Positions 1-13,500 of a DNA stretch of 64,000 nucleotides are shown here, one piece after another. The DNA is taken from contig NC_091967.1 in assembly GCF_036711975.1 (NCBI RefSeq), positions 15,996,001 through 16,060,000 on the forward strand, written 5' to 3'. How positions within the stretch are numbered: the stretch's first letter is position 1; each line of letters opens with the position of its first letter. This stretch comes from Onthophagus taurus (taxonomy: Eukaryota; Arthropoda; Insecta; Coleoptera; Scarabaeidae). The translations under genes were made by a program, and so were the position numbers. The notes below the pieces were generated by a model. The model worked only from the letters and a program-made list of their open reading frames with translations. It made no database searches and had not been told where the DNA came from.

Positions 1-267
1 TCTAAATGAAACATTTGGAAAGACTGTTTTTAATACGTTTCTGTAAAACTTATAAGTGACCAAGCTGTGGGGATATTTCTGCTTGAACGTTTTATAAAGG
101 CGGTTGATATTTAATTCTGAACTCATATATTCCTTATCACTTTTTGCGCGCGAATAATGAGACCTTTCTCGGGGTATGCGATTTATGTGCTCTGTAACAA
201 GTTTTTTATCATCCTGTGTAAATTTTCCAGGAGCTGTATCGACCATTTCAGCATTTGAATAGACCAT
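1..267 (-). CDS. Partial repeat-associated ORF, truncated by window edge
   Basis: An open frame of 89 codons runs on the minus strand from an ATG at 267 to the left edge without a stop. It contains the segment IPRERSHYSRAKSDKEYM, followed by a lysine/tyrosine-rich stretch. This resembles the short N-terminal ORF of multi-copy insect proteins that carry an IPR-x-x-SHY-type motif and usually travel with DNA transposons. That resemblance is from memory of the motif only. No catalytic residues are visible in the part shown. It could be a transposon-derived gene or a repeat copy, and the rest lies outside the window. Confidence 0.45.
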   Translation of the reverse strand, partial: MVYSNAEMVDTAPGKFTQDDKKLVTEHINRIPRERSHYSRAKSDKEYMSSELNINRLYKTFKQKYPHSLVTYKFYRNVLKTVFPNVSFR

Positions 268-3200
268 CGCAATCAACTAAGTGTTTTGCAAAATCGAACC
301 AAAAATCAAGAATCAATACACAAAATTGCAACTGGACGTAAATTAAGAAAATATAATCGAATAAACTTTTATTTGATTATAATTTTATAACTACACTATA
401 ACTAGTTCTTTAGTTATTCAAATTAGAACATATCCTGAACCATATCGATAACAGGATAACATATAGGTTTTTTTTTCCTATTTTTTTTGTTATAGAATAA
501 AATATCAATGATCCGCCTTGAACTTAAACGTGTAATAAAACAGAGCAAAGACGTGTATACGTTTTTGAAATTCTCCGCAAGATTTTTCTTAACTTACCGT
601 TTCGTAGGATATTACCATTTAACGATGTCGTTGATGAAGTGGTTTCCTTGTCTAATTAGCGGTTGGCATCGATTCGTTTTCGGTTACAAATAAAAATAAA
701 GTTTTAATAATGTTTTAGTAATCACATTTATTGTCTTTATAAGAGAAGCTTTTAGCGAAATCATCATCATCATTAAAAATAACTCCAAATTATTTTGATA
801 TTTCAAAATTGTTTGTTCTTGAGATCACAACAATATTGTAATACTTATTAGGTAGTTGTTTTCAGATAAATCGATGAGATAAACAATGGAATTAAAAAAG
901 AATGGATCATTTTGGAAGGAATTGTTTGTTTACAGGACATGTCAGATTCGTTATAGGTTAAGGTCAATTTTTGTTCGTTTTAGGTTTCTTCACGGTTAAT
1001 CAGTAACTAAAATAAGGATTGCTTACAAGATGTTTTTGATATTTTTATTTTCATGTTTGTTATTATCAAAACAAGAATTTTAAACATTTCAAATTTTTTA
1101 TTTTTGATTAAAAGTTTGTCTTAACTTTAGCATTGGTGACATTATTTTTATTTTAACACCCGATTATAGTAACAATTTGAATTTATGGAGATCTGGACTT
1201 TTGTAAGTCGTAAAATGTTTCAGATCGAGAGGGTTTAGCAATAAATATTTCTTTTACGAGTGGTATCCCGAAAATTTAACAACTTGATAACTCTTTACCA
1301 TACAAGTTTCCATTATTTATTACTACCGTTGTTATTTATCAATTTTTTATGGGTGAACCCCAATTTTTTGTGCAAAGTATTAAATTATTTCGAGTATTGT
1401 TCATTTTTCTTCTAAATAATAGATCTTTTTTGTCACATACTTGGTAACCTCTCGAATGTGACAAACATTGCGTATTTGCATAAATAACGGCTCGAATGAG
1501 TTGCTAATGTAAAACGTACACGACGGCAATGACCACAAAAACATTCGTTTTTAATGTTTATCCAATAATATGTCAACTATACGATAAAGTTTTATTTAAT
1601 CATGTGCAGTCGTTGTTTCAAAATGTATTTTAAAAAAATGTATCTTTCAAAAAATTAAAAAATTTTGATTATTACATCCTCATTTCTGATATTGTTTATA
1701 TTAAAAAAGATAAATTTAAAACAGAAGTAACATTTTAGCACCTTTAATGTTACATTCCATACATTAAAATCAACTTTTTGCTTTTTTCTATTCTAATATT
1801 TCGAATTAATGTGTTACGGCCATCAATTTTCTTAATTTCTTAACAAAAAACAATACAAAATAACTTAACGCTATCTTAATAGCACTTCGTTGTCGCTTTA
1901 ATGGCTCGCTTTGAAAACTGTATATTTATTGCCGTGGAGAAATTGGCGTGTGGTCGAAAAAGTTTCTTTTTCGATTTTTTGAAGAATACTAAATCATGTA
2001 AGAAATCTTTTCTGTCGCTGTAAAATACGATTTGGTGTAATGAGATCTTTTTTTTTGTTTTTAAAACAAGAAAAGTAACAAATCATTGTTGTGGGTTTGA
2101 CAACTCGGTAATAAGTGGACGTTGAGATCCTCTTCAGTTCGATACATGAAGTGGTTTTCAAACACTTCTTCTATTTAAACATAAGATTTAATTTTTTTTT
2201 GATTCTTTAGAAGTTTAGATTAAAAATATATCTTTTTTATCATTTATTTCTTTATTGACATACCGATAACGTATTCTAATTAATACAAGGTAACAAATTG
2301 AAGCGTCACTTAAAAAATTGTTTAAATTTCCTCATAACTAATTTAGATTAGATTAAAGAGTACTGTTGTTGTAATGTTAGTAATATGGTCTAGACGCTTT
2401 ATTATTATTTTTCTTTTTTTCGGTTCCAACCACCACTTCTTAACAGTGGTTAAGACATTATTAAGACGACTTTTAACGCAAGGTTACTTCTTAAAATCGA
2501 ACAACACGTCTCTTTTACCCGTTGACATTTAATATCTACAACCGACCGAAAGAAAATTCGTTCTGAGGAGACGACATTGTAATCGGTAGCCTTGGAAAGT
2601 TTTTGTTTGATCTTAATTAGAATGGGGTCGATGTAACTATATCGATCAAATAAATAATAGTCACATCACTAATTATCGCTAAAGAAGTTACGCGGTCAGT
2701 TTAGACGTCTTTTTCGATAATTGGGTTACAAATATGACAACATTTTTTTTTAAATAAAATTAGAGGAATTAGATAATTCCAAAAACTCAAACGTTGTATC
2801 AGTAAGATAAAAAGATTGTTATTATGATTATCAATCAATGCATATTGATTTGTAATTAATAGGAAAATAATTGATATCTTTTTTACAAATACCTATGAGT
2901 AGAAAGTATTAATTTTAGTTCTTGTGTATATTTTAATAAAAACATTGTGTCATGATTATGTTTTTTTCTAGTGACACCTACGACGTGGAATTTTTTGATA
3001 ATTACCATGAAGGACATATCGACAGAAATGGTGGTTTATTTATACTGAAATCATGCAAAAGAGTCGATTTTTAAAGTTTTATTTATTTGAGCATTGACCT
3101 CAACTATACAAGATACTTGCTTATCTTTTTTGCATTGCTTGCATTTGGAAAATTGTAATGGTACAAACTGCTTGCAAAATATAAACAAAATAAATGAAGA

Positions 3201-3369
3201 TGTTTCAATGAATTAACATACTCTTTCCACTGTAGATTAAGACTAGCTCATTCAATATAATAGCTTCATAAAGCCATCAATCGTCCTCGTCCACAAAATT
3301 TAGTAACTCTCTTAATTCAGAGATTTTTTCATTTTTTCATTATCAACTTCCTTTGTAGCTTTTCTATGC
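268..3369. other. AT-rich non-coding stretch
   Basis: About 3.1 kb with no convincing gene. A 61-codon ORF at 508-693 has no recognisable domain, splice context or homology and is left out. An acceptor-like site near 2970 is followed by about 33 open codons, but no good donor follows it. Homopolymer runs and short AT tracts dominate. Confidence 0.5.
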
Positions 3370-4020
3370 GGATCTACCTGTCTTCTTCTTCTTCTTCTTC
3401 CTCAGCCTGTATTTATCCACTGCTAAGAGACTGTTAGGCTTCTTCCAAATGTCTCCATTTATTTCTGTCTTTTGCTGATTTTATTCATTCTTTCCCCGCC
3501 ACATCTTTCATATCATCGTTTCTTCTTCGGTCTTCCTGCACCTCTTCTCGTTTCTCGTGATGTACAAAAGGTTATTCTTTTTTGCTATTTCCAATCTTAT
3601 CTCTCAGAATGATCCCCGGCATTGCTCGTTCCATCGGTTATCAAGTCCGTATATAGCCAATGGCAGTATGCAGCTATCATGCACTTTTTGTTTTGGGCTT
3701 CTCGAAATTCTTTGTTTTTTAGTATAAAATAGTTTTCTAAATGCTTCCCATAATAGTTGACTCTACTTTTAATAGTGTAACCAAGATATATGTACTTGCT
3801 TACATTCTCCAAGGAAACGTTGTCATTGGCAACATCATTTTGTATACAAAACATACATGTATACAAACATATATGTCTGTTGCTAATTATTTTGGATTTA
3901 TCAATGTTCATTTCTAGACTTATTTACTTTGTGTGTTCCTTTAGATCTTGTAACATGTTTTCCAGTTCCTCAATGTCTGAACTGACAAGTGGAACTGTCT
4001 GCTTTGTTAATGTCTAGAAA
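3370..4020 (-). mobile_element. RTE-like LINE fragment (reverse transcriptase C-terminal part)
   Basis: On the minus strand an open segment (3911-3597) contains MNIDKSKII followed by YIYLGYTI, the thumb-region pattern (N-x-D-K-T-K-V ... YLG) of RTE-type non-LTR retrotransposons. Further downstream in other frames comes a GAGRPKK-like segment and a tail ending in a glutamate-rich run encoded by the TTC repeat near 3385. Both match the end of RTE ORF2 proteins. The frame is broken several times, so this is an old, inactive fragment. Family assignment rests on motif order only. Confidence 0.6.
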
Positions 4021-4114
4021 TAAAGTAATTGTTTTCTTATTTAATTTGTGCAGATATTTTGATATTTATAAGAGATTTTTTTTGTTAACGAATTAGTTAA
4101 TCTAATATTTTCAG

Positions 4115-4656
4115 TTTAGTGAAAAGCTTTTACCCAAAGCCAATTCAAATACCACTGAAAGACCTTGAAGACGACAAGGTTATTTGGGGACTTTGGTTTA
4201 TGGTTTCCATACCCAAACTCCTGCACAACCTAATGACCCAAGCAAGTAAATTTCTTCTTATTGGATCCTTTTCAATTTATAACTGAAAAAGTAATAATTA
4301 TTCAAAAGATAAGTTTCAATTTATTTCGATATCTCAACACGATCCACTAACAGTTGATGTTAAAAGCGGTGGAATATAAGAAAACAAGACATTGTATTTG
4401 CTATACTATAATTATATAAATCTTACATAAATTTAAATCTAAAATAAACAATTTAAAACAATTTATTTGTCACTAGTCTATTCAAATGTTTATATTCTTT
4501 TAATTTCAACCTACGTTTTTCTAACTGTGTCTCATTTCAGACTTAATGAAGTTGAAATCTACGCTGAATTACGAGACAACTGGTCCTTCTCGTCCTAATA
4601 CAGCAGAAATCGACTCGTTCGTCCGGATTACCACGGCCCGACGACGAGGTTTTTGA
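4115..4656 (+). CDS. Candidate last two exons of an unrecognised gene
   Basis: Two exons, 4115-4245 and 4541-4656, are in phase. The first follows a TTTTCAG acceptor and ends at GCAA|GTAAAT. The second follows CTCATTTCAG and ends in TGA. Together they encode about 82 residues: an amphipathic part with WGLWFMVSIPKLLHNLMTQ, then a basic tail ending TTARRRGF. No family is recognised. Upstream exons were not found with confidence; one weak candidate begins near 2972. The consistent phase across both splice sites is the only support, so this could be chance. Confidence 0.3.
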
Positions 4657-5855
4657 CTCTTTCGCTACTGACCTTGCCGTTTTATCTTCTCTCAACCGAC
4701 GGTAGAGAGATAATGTTTTGAATTAAGGTGTTTTTGAGGTTCGGCCTTTGTCCACAGAACGGATGGGCCAAACCAATTTTTTTTTAACAAAACCCGTCGA
4801 CACGCTCGAAGATAGTTCACGACGAGTTTGACTGCTTGTGTTGACGTTGATGCATTTCGAGGCAACAATAATGCATTTCGGTTGGGAGATTTACATAAAT
4901 TATCACGATCACTCTAAGTAATTATGTTGTTGCATTCTGTCGTGACTTTACATAAAAAAACAGAAATAATTAAGTAAAAACATGCCTTAAGATTTGTTAA
5001 ATTTTCAAGATTATTTTTAATTTATTACACCAAGCGATTTCTAAGAATTCTTGCTTTATTTGTTATTTTTGGCATCCTCGATTCCAAACAATCTTAAAAT
5101 TGCGTTATAGTTCCTTGTCGACTTTCAATTAGAATAGACGAAATCAAATTTATAATTGTAAGTAAAAATGTAAATAAATTTTAATTTTATCTAGTAGTGT
5201 AAACAAACAGTTCCTGATTTAGAGATATCTTGTTATGTAAATCTAAAGAAACGACTGAAAAAAAAATGTAACCGGTGGAATTTGAAGTGTGTGTGAATTT
5301 TTTTCTAATTTTTAAAGGTCAAAAAAACCTGTAAGTCGCAAATCACGAATTGAACCACATTGAAAACGTCAGTGTTTGACAGAAAATTGCTTCTGGGCGG
5401 TATCGATGGTGCCGCCTACGTTTAACTCCCATAAACAAGGTGTGAAGACTGATAGCTGTACCACAATATCTCCGTGTAGGTAGTTAAAATTATCTAAAAG
5501 CGACATGAAATCTTGACGATAAATCATTTTGACTACAACACGAACTCAGTAGGAGGGAAAATTTCCAATGAAGAACGATGATTGATTATATCTACTTAGA
5601 AGTCTGTTATAATCATTATTTTATTTATGTTTATTATATTATTAATAAAATGTTTTGAAATGACATGCGCAATGAGTTCGCTCGAGCTATTAATCAGTTA
5701 ATATTGGCATTCTGTGTGAACATCTGATAACTGATTAGATATCTCAACTCCATGAATCATGAGTACACCAAACTAATTGATAAGAGAAACTGAGGCGCTC
5801 ACATTTTCACTTTAAATATGTTTGCGTAGCCACAAGGTTCCGCAACCACATCAAA
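4657..5855. other. Intergenic, 5' flank of the SID-1-like gene
   Basis: No gene is seen in this 1.2 kb stretch. It probably contains the promoter and 5' untranslated region of the downstream SID-1-like gene, but no clear TATA box or initiator can be assigned. Confidence 0.4.
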
Positions 5856-8800
5856 ATGATAACGACGTGTATGTATTTATACCTTTATTTTGTTTTAAAA
5901 CAACTTTAATTCATTGATTTTATAGGTGATTATGTAATATTGACATGGATTTACCTAATGTTTGTTCCAACAAGTTCTTTAGGCATGCATTCAGTGATTT
6001 ATAGTCCAGTTGAATATAATACGGATATTAGGGTTTCTGTTAATGATACTTATGAACATATTTTATCTTTTCCAAATACATCGGTGAGTAAATAAATAAA
6101 TTATTACTTGGTGCAGGTATTTTTAATTATAAAAAATGTTGAAACTTTTAGACTTCGAATCCTTATAGAATACACGCCAATGGTATTTGGTCTCCACATC
6201 CGGCTTTTGTAGTTGTTAGACAAGAAAAATTGGTAATGTCTTGGGAAGTTCCTCTTCTTGTAAGCACAAGTACCTATAGAATTCCTTTTTTAAATACAGC
6301 ACGAACGCTATGCTTCAGTAAATTTACTTCTACTTATGATAGAAGTTCTTCTAAGAGAGGTAATTATATTTAATTATTTTTAGTTTGTACATTAATTATT
6401 AGTATTGTTTTTAAGGTCGGTTAGAACAAGTATCAGATGGAAATCGGAATTTTAGCGTATCAATTTCAACGTCGTCTAAAGATCCAATCGAGGTTGAGAT
6501 CAGGGCCGAAGAAGTTGTTGATTATTTTTTGGAGAAGGATAGATATTACAACGTTACCGTGTCAGCAAGTGAACCGGTTTTTTATTTTTATGATTTCCCA
6601 GAATCAGAAGAACATCGATCCACAGTATTTATTGAGATGAACTCGGATGATGATGTTTGTCTCCTTGCTTCTGTTCAGGATAATATGGTATTATTTTTTG
6701 TTCTACTTAACTTTCACGTTTCATAAAATTCTACTATAATTTCGTTGTTTATTATGTAATTTTTTTTAAAGGTACATAAATTTAAAAAAATGCTTGATTA
6801 TAGTTATCATCATTCATCAATCATCATGAATCACTGTGAATCTCTTCTTCCTGACTGGTTCGACATCCGAGGAAATTTGTCTCCTTATCTCCTTGACCTT
6901 TAATTCTGTTGCTTCTGCTTCATGCTGAAGTCTTCTCAACTTTACCTCCATATCATAAAAGCTTTGTGAGTGTAAGCAAATGTCATATACAAACAAAAGT
7001 AAAACTTAAGCTAATTTGATCTTTATTAAATGTTTCTTTTGAGCCTTTTCTCTGTGTTGTGAATAATACATAACAACAATTTGTTAACCATGTTTGCTTA
7101 TATCAAGGTTCGGAGGGAAGAGCATGATTATTTTTACCACCTGATCCCACCTTAATTATACTTGAGTTATGTCATCACAACCAAAACCCACAACTTCTCT
7201 ACATTGTACAACACCATATTCATGCCAGCATTGGATTTAGAACTGTTATGATTTGCTTGACCTGGGTTTAGTCTTCAGAGATTTCACAAAAAAAATCCAT
7301 AGATGTTAAGTGGCGTTCATTTTTCTCACTCAACCATACTCTTCCTAAATACCGAAATGTTTTTTCATTATTCAGATTATTATTTAAATTAAATTAATAT
7401 CTAAATTATTTAAATTTTATTTTTTAGTGTCCCATAAGAGATTTAAACAAAGATATCAGATTTGAAGGTGATTATCTAACATTTAGTAATAAAGGAGGAT
7501 TATACGTTAGCGTAAGTTTAACAGAATTTTTAGATGAATTATTATAATTTTAAGTTTTATTTTAGCCTAGAAACTATCCTAACGGGTTCTTTTTGGTATT
7601 CGTCGCAATGGGGGATAACTTTGAATGTAACCAAGAAAGTTCCCTTCTTCCAACGCCTAGAAAAAGTAGGATTTATCCTCAAACAAGAACCTCAATAGTT
7701 AGTTTTAGTATACGAGATGGGATTACTGCCGATGATTATATGGCTGCTACAATGTTTGTGTTTGGATTAAATTTGGGATTTTTTATAATCTTTATAGTTT
7801 GCGTAGTTGCGGTTCATTACATCATGAAGTGTAGAAGGAGAAATGATGGAGAAATAGACGATGATGATGATGGTACGATTATATTCGATGAGTTTTGTGA
7901 TGACTTTTTGTTTTTTCTTTTATACTTTTTAGTGGTTTCTGATACGGAAGAAAGGTCCAGAAAATTAGGCCATGATCAAGTTGATAGTTATTTAAAACGG
8001 AAGCAACTTACCGTGGATGATTTTTGTATAAATTCGTCAAGAATCCAAAAGAGAGCTAATAATTATTTTTGGCACATTACTAATATTGGAATATTTTATG
8101 GAATTCCAGTTGTACAATTAATGGTTACTTATCAAAGGGTAAAAGAATTTAATTAAATACGTAATATTGTTCAATAATGTTGTAATGTTTAGACGGTAAA
8201 TAATACTGGAGATTTGGATCTTTGCTACCACAATTTCTTGTGTGCTCATCCTTTGGGAAACGTTAAGGATTTCAATCACATTTATTCAAATATTGGTTAT
8301 ATGGTTTTTGGCATTTTATGTTTGGTAGTTACATTATTTCTTCAAAGAAATCAAAAGTATTATCCGGTAAAATAAAATTGCAGTTTAAAAAATGAAAATA
8401 ACACCAAATTCTTACTTATTCAGGGTTGTGGAATTCCAAGACATTATGGCTTATTCTATGCAATGGGAATTGCTTTGATATTAGAAGGATTATTATCAGC
8501 GTGTTATCACATTTGTCCGAACCAATCTAATTATCAATTTGGTAAAATTAATTACAGTTAAACCTCTATATAACGGATCTCCTTAAACGAACTTCGAATA
8601 TAACGGACAAAATATATTTATGTCATATTATTTATTATTCCTCAATTTGCTCTATTCCATGTTTTATCGAGGTTTTACTATATTAATGGGATTCCAAGAG
8701 AAACCCGAATTTTTTTTTGGTTACTTTTGGAGTCCACGATCATCAAAATTATTTATTATTAGATTAAAACATTTTCTAATAACATTTTGTTTTTAGATAC

Positions 8801-9890
8801 GAGTTTTATGTATGTTATGGCAGTTTTAGTAATGATTAAACTGTATCAAAATCGCCATCCACGAATAAACGCCAGCGCTTATGCGACATTTACAATTTTA
8901 GGTGCTGCTGTTTTTTTGGGTAAGTTTTATCACCTAACCAATCTGTCTTTGTAATTAAAAAAAAATAATTTACACTTCCAAGAAGGAATTGGCATTTTAA
9001 ATTATTAGAACCAGTTCACCTGATGATATTTTAGTTATTTATAAGGACACGTTATTGTTTCATTAATATTTTTTTGTTCCTATGTAACCTTGTCCTTAGA
9101 TTTAAGATTTTTTTATATTGATTTATTTTTTTCAGCAATGTTGGGAATTTTAACCAATTCAACAGCAATTATGATTATTTTCGTTATATCGTATTTGTTT
9201 CTATGCATTTTCTTGTCATTTAAAATTTACTTTATGGGATATGTAATCAAAGGAATTATGCAAGAAATAGAGTTATTGAAAAACAAAAATGCTGTAGTAG
9301 AAGCTTTAACTCCCATTAGAAAAGGGAGATTTATTTTATTGTTAGTTGCTAATATGTGTAATATAGCAATGGCAGTTGTTGGTATCATCTTTTATCCATC
9401 CTACACCGACTTTGGAACTTACTTGCTTGCTATATTAATGATTAACAGCTTACTTCACGCGGTCTTCTATATATCAATGAAAGTAATTATTAAAGATTCT
9501 ACACATCTTATAAAAATGAATTAAATTTTATTTTGTTTCAGCTTTTCAATAAAGAACGATTATGTATTATGGCAATTCTTTATATTTTACTCAGCGTTGT
9601 AACTTGGGGTGCCTCAGCTTATTTCTTTGTTAACAGCTCCACAATGTGGACGGTAAAGCACGCAAATAAAAATATTTCTAATAAATAAAGTACAAAAACC
9701 TCCATTGTTATAGGTAACCCCGGCGGAGTCTCGAAAAATGAACAGAAACTGCATCTTCATGGATTTCTATGACACCCATGATATTTGGCATCTTCTTAGC
9801 GCTCCAGCTCTCTTTTTTACATTCATGATGCTGATGCATCTCGATGATGATCTGGCCCAAGTTCCCAGATCTGATATCATCGCGTTTTAA
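5856..9890 (+). CDS. sil: SID-1-like transmembrane protein (dsRNA-uptake channel family)
   Basis: Thirteen exons in continuous phase encode 765 residues: 5856-5868, 5926-6083, 6152-6359, 6416-6687, 7428-7511, 7566-7872, 7933-8138, 8193-8366, 8424-8541, 8797-8919, 9136-9482, 9542-9652, 9714-9890. All introns are GT-AG. Residues 1-24 form a signal peptide. A beta-rich extracellular region follows ([16 protein letters not shown], then CPIRDL and FSNKGG), then many membrane segments. Family hallmarks are [12 protein letters not shown] followed by [11 protein letters not shown], and a C-terminal block with [23 protein letters not shown]-1 proteins carry double-stranded RNA or cholesterol across membranes; beetles have several copies linked to systemic RNA interference in some species. 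Length fits the family and I see no disabling change. Which beetle paralogue (A, B or C) this is cannot be told here. Confidence 0.93.
6832..6990 (-). mobile_element. Reverse-transcriptase relic in SID-1-like intron 4
   Basis: Inside the 740-bp fourth intron, the minus strand reads [19 protein letters not shown] followed by an [10 protein letters not shown] segment. This is the region just after the YADD box of LINE reverse transcriptases (a D-I-C-L-x-S-H ... K-L-x-R-L pattern). Only a short piece survives and the frame breaks on both sides. It explains why this intron is long compared with its neighbours. Confidence 0.5.
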
Positions 9891-10575
9891 AAATTTAAAT
9901 AAATTCTATTCATATAAAAAATTGTTTTATTTTCTTTTGTTAAATTGATTAAAACAGTATTTGATCGAAAATGAGAAAATTTATTACGACATTGGATTTA
10001 AGATCACATTATGTTTAGGTAAGTATTTAGTATGACGTAGCTACAAGATAAATGAGAAGACTTATCTGTTGATGTTCAACAAGACCCACCCACGGTTAAA
10101 CACATTACAATTTTAAATAAAAACGAAACAATGGATCCATTAAAAATCGAAACCGAGCTCGGTAACCGCAACCGAATGGATTTTTAATCGGATAGGGCGC
10201 GAGACAAACGGTGATTCATCTCACGAAACTTTAATGAATCATTCTGCCTAAAAGATCTTTTGGCAAATAAGAGAAAATATATGACTTAAAGAATGAGAAA
10301 CGATTCATAGTAAGATTTTAAACCTTAAAAAACTCTAAGATACTTTATTATAATATTTATTTATTTTAGTTTCACAGATTATTAATTCAAAATCACATCA
10401 AGAATGTTTATAATCTATTTTATGCAAGCGGTTTATTGTATACATTTGTTACTCATTTTATCATCATTGCAAAAAATTTCAATTGAGTTTAAAAATATGA
10501 AGAAGAGTTAAATAGATTTTTCAAATTTTTAAACTAAAACCAAGAAAACTTAAATTTTAACAGAATGTGTGATTA
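9891..10575. other. Intergenic, 3' flank of the SID-1-like gene
   Basis: Contains the 3' end of the SID-1-like transcription unit. An AATAAA-type signal lies within about 20 bases of the stop. After that the stretch is AT-rich with no gene detected. Confidence 0.4.
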
Positions 10576-10579
10576 ACGT

Positions 10580-13500
10580 CAGGAATTATATCTCAAAAAC
10601 TAAAAGTGATTCTTTACTACGGACTTCATTATTGAAAAGTACATGCTTTAATTAATGATTGTCTAATATTTTATAAAGATTTTCCGGGAAATCGAATTTT
10701 CATAGACGTTTAAAGTTAATCGAAGAACATTAAAAATTCACCAGAAATTTCGATATAGTTCAAAAATGTACATCTCAAAAACTAAAAGTGATTTTTCCAA
10801 ACAGACTGCAATTATGAAAAGTACATACTTTAATTGATAATTGCTAGACATAACATTAACATTTTCCGGGAAATAATTTTTTTGTCAATCTTTCAAACTT
10901 AATCAGTGATAATTTAAAATTTAACAGAAATTTCGATTAAGTTTACAAATTTATATCGCAAAAACTCAAAGTGATTCTTCATAATGGACTTCATTATTGA
11001 AAAGTACATGCTTTAATTGATGATTGTCTAATATTTTATAAAGATTTTCCGGGAAATCGAATTTTCATAGACGTTTAAAGTTAATTGAAGAAATTTTAAT
11101 ATTCACCAGAAATTTCGATGTAATTCAAAAAAGTACATCTCAAATACCAAATATGACTTCAATAATGAAAAGTACGTATTTTAATTGATCATTGGTAGAC
11201 ATAACATTAACATTTTCTGGAATCAATTTTTTTATAAATCTTTTAAACTTAATCATAGAAAATTTAATATTTAACTGAAATTTCAACTAACTTCAAACAT
11301 TTATATAATAATAATAATAATAATAAATGACTTTATTGTCTCCATTACAAAAAAGAAACTACAATACAAATATATACATAATGTATGGAGATCAAACGGC
11401 GGGATCCAGAATAGTCTGTTCTATCCAACCGTAAAATAAAAAAAAAAAATTCTATGAATTATAACAAATAAAAAGAAAAAAAAACAAAGGCAAAATCTTG
11501 AAATCATTAATACAGTATCACCCGCATCATATCAAATCTAAATTTAAACATAATTAAATTAAATGAAAGGGCCCAAAAGACCCAAACGTAAATTAAATGA
11601 AAGAGAAAAAAAAAAGAAATGAGGACCAAAAAAAGAAAAAAAAAATAATAATGAAAATTAAAAAAGGACTCAGTGTAATAACTGATGGCTTAACTGTTAA
11701 CATCGTAACAATGACTTTATATCAATAAGAATAAGGTCACAAAAAATCACAGAGAAACAAAGAATAACAAACATCAGAAAAGACCCGTTGACTGCTGAAA
11801 AATCATATTCCTCAATTTTATTCGAAATTGGTCATATTTCAGTTGACGTAGTGCATGTGGCAAGCTTCCATACGATTTATAAACATGATATGTAAATGAC
11901 CTTTGAAAAAGTGATGTTCTATGTTTTGGAGGATAGAAACTAATACCTGACCTTGTCTGACTTCCCTCGCACTGTGGTTTATATTTAATTTTATTATGCA
12001 GGTACTCCGGGACTCCAGAGGTAACGATTCTATGATAGAGAGACAAACTATGAAACTCCCGTCGAGAGCTCATGTTCAGCCACCCAGCATCCTTAAGTTT
12101 ATAAGAAACTCTATCAAATTTGCGAATCCCATAAATGAATCTGAGGCAACTATTCTGAACCTTTTGTATAGTTCGTGACGTGACTGCATCTATAGCCCTA
12201 TGATATACAGCAGACATATAATTAAATTGTGAAAGAACAAACATATCACAGAGGAGCACTTTTAATTTCAAAGGTAAACATGAACGATGCAGGTACAGCC
12301 GACGCAAAAAAAAATATGATCTCTGAATATATGTTTGAATTTGTTTTCTAAATCTTAAGCTAGTATCTAAAATCATACCAAGACACTTAGCTTCAGAGAC
12401 CTTTTTAATTAAGGTGTTATTCATCTTAATGGCTAAGTGCGAAGTAGGGTTGCGCTGTTGCCCATTAAAACTCATCCACATAGATTTGTCAGGATTTATT
12501 TTAAGCTGGTGGTATGTTGCTAATTCAAAAATCGTATCAAGGTCACCGCTAATACCAGCCTCGGCAATACCACTGCCCGCTGTCGCGTATGAAGCGTAAA
12601 GCTGGGTATCATCCGCATATGTACTCATTTTACAGAATTTAATAAATTTATTAAATTGTGACGTATAGATAGAAAATAAAATAGGTCCCAGCACAGATCC
12701 TTGGGGAACACCATTACAAAGTGCGAGTTCACCAGAGATGGCATCATCAATTTTCACCCTCTGTGTGCGATCACTAAGATAGCTACTCAATAGTGTTACT
12801 GCGCCTTCACCAAAACCCAGATAACGAAGTAGTTTGCTCAAAATGGTGTGGTTAACAGTGTCAAATGCTTTTGAATAGTCCAAAAAAACCACAGCAGTAC
12901 TCTCTCCCACGTCAACAGCGGACAATATATCATCAGTTAGATTTAACATTGATGTTGTGCAACTATACCCACATCGAAAACCCGATTGTTCTGAAGGGAG
13001 CAAACTATTGGTCTCCATATACTCCACCAATTGAGCTTTCATAACCTTTTCTAAAACTTTAGAAAGAACAGGGAGAATACTTATTGGTCGCAAGTCACTA
13101 TACTCACGTGGGTTATCCTTTTTGAGCAGAGGAATAACCTCTGCGCGTTTCCATTCCAAGGGAAAGACATGGTCAACTAAACAACAATTGAGTAGGTGGG
13201 TTAAATATGGCAAAATGGTGGGGCAACACAGTTTGATCATCTCAATGGAAATTCCATCAGTACCAATAGCAGAAGATGTAACAGATGCAATCACGTCAAA
13301 AACCAGAGAGATCTCCACAGTCTTAAATGAAAACTGACTACCATAAATAGGAGAACTGTACAGATCAAGGTCAGAAGCCTGTAAATCTTTAATAATGTCA
13401 TTTACACTGCCTACAAAATAATTATTAATCAGATCAGGATGTTTTAAATTTAAAGGTAGACAAGATTTTTTAATTGGTTTTAAGTTCAAAGTTTTCAAGT

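Noticed and set aside
508-693. 61-codon frame as a small gene
   Set aside because: No signal peptide, domain, splice context or repeat copy supports it.
1900-2040. ATG-led 40-codon frame near 1901
   Set aside because: Short, low complexity after residue 25, and no splice partner.
3385-3405. TTC repeat near 3385, and TTA/AAT runs at 11306 and 27368, as possible CRISPR or regulatory arrays
   Set aside because: These are simple microsatellites. Two of them are the ordinary 3' tails of LINE copies.
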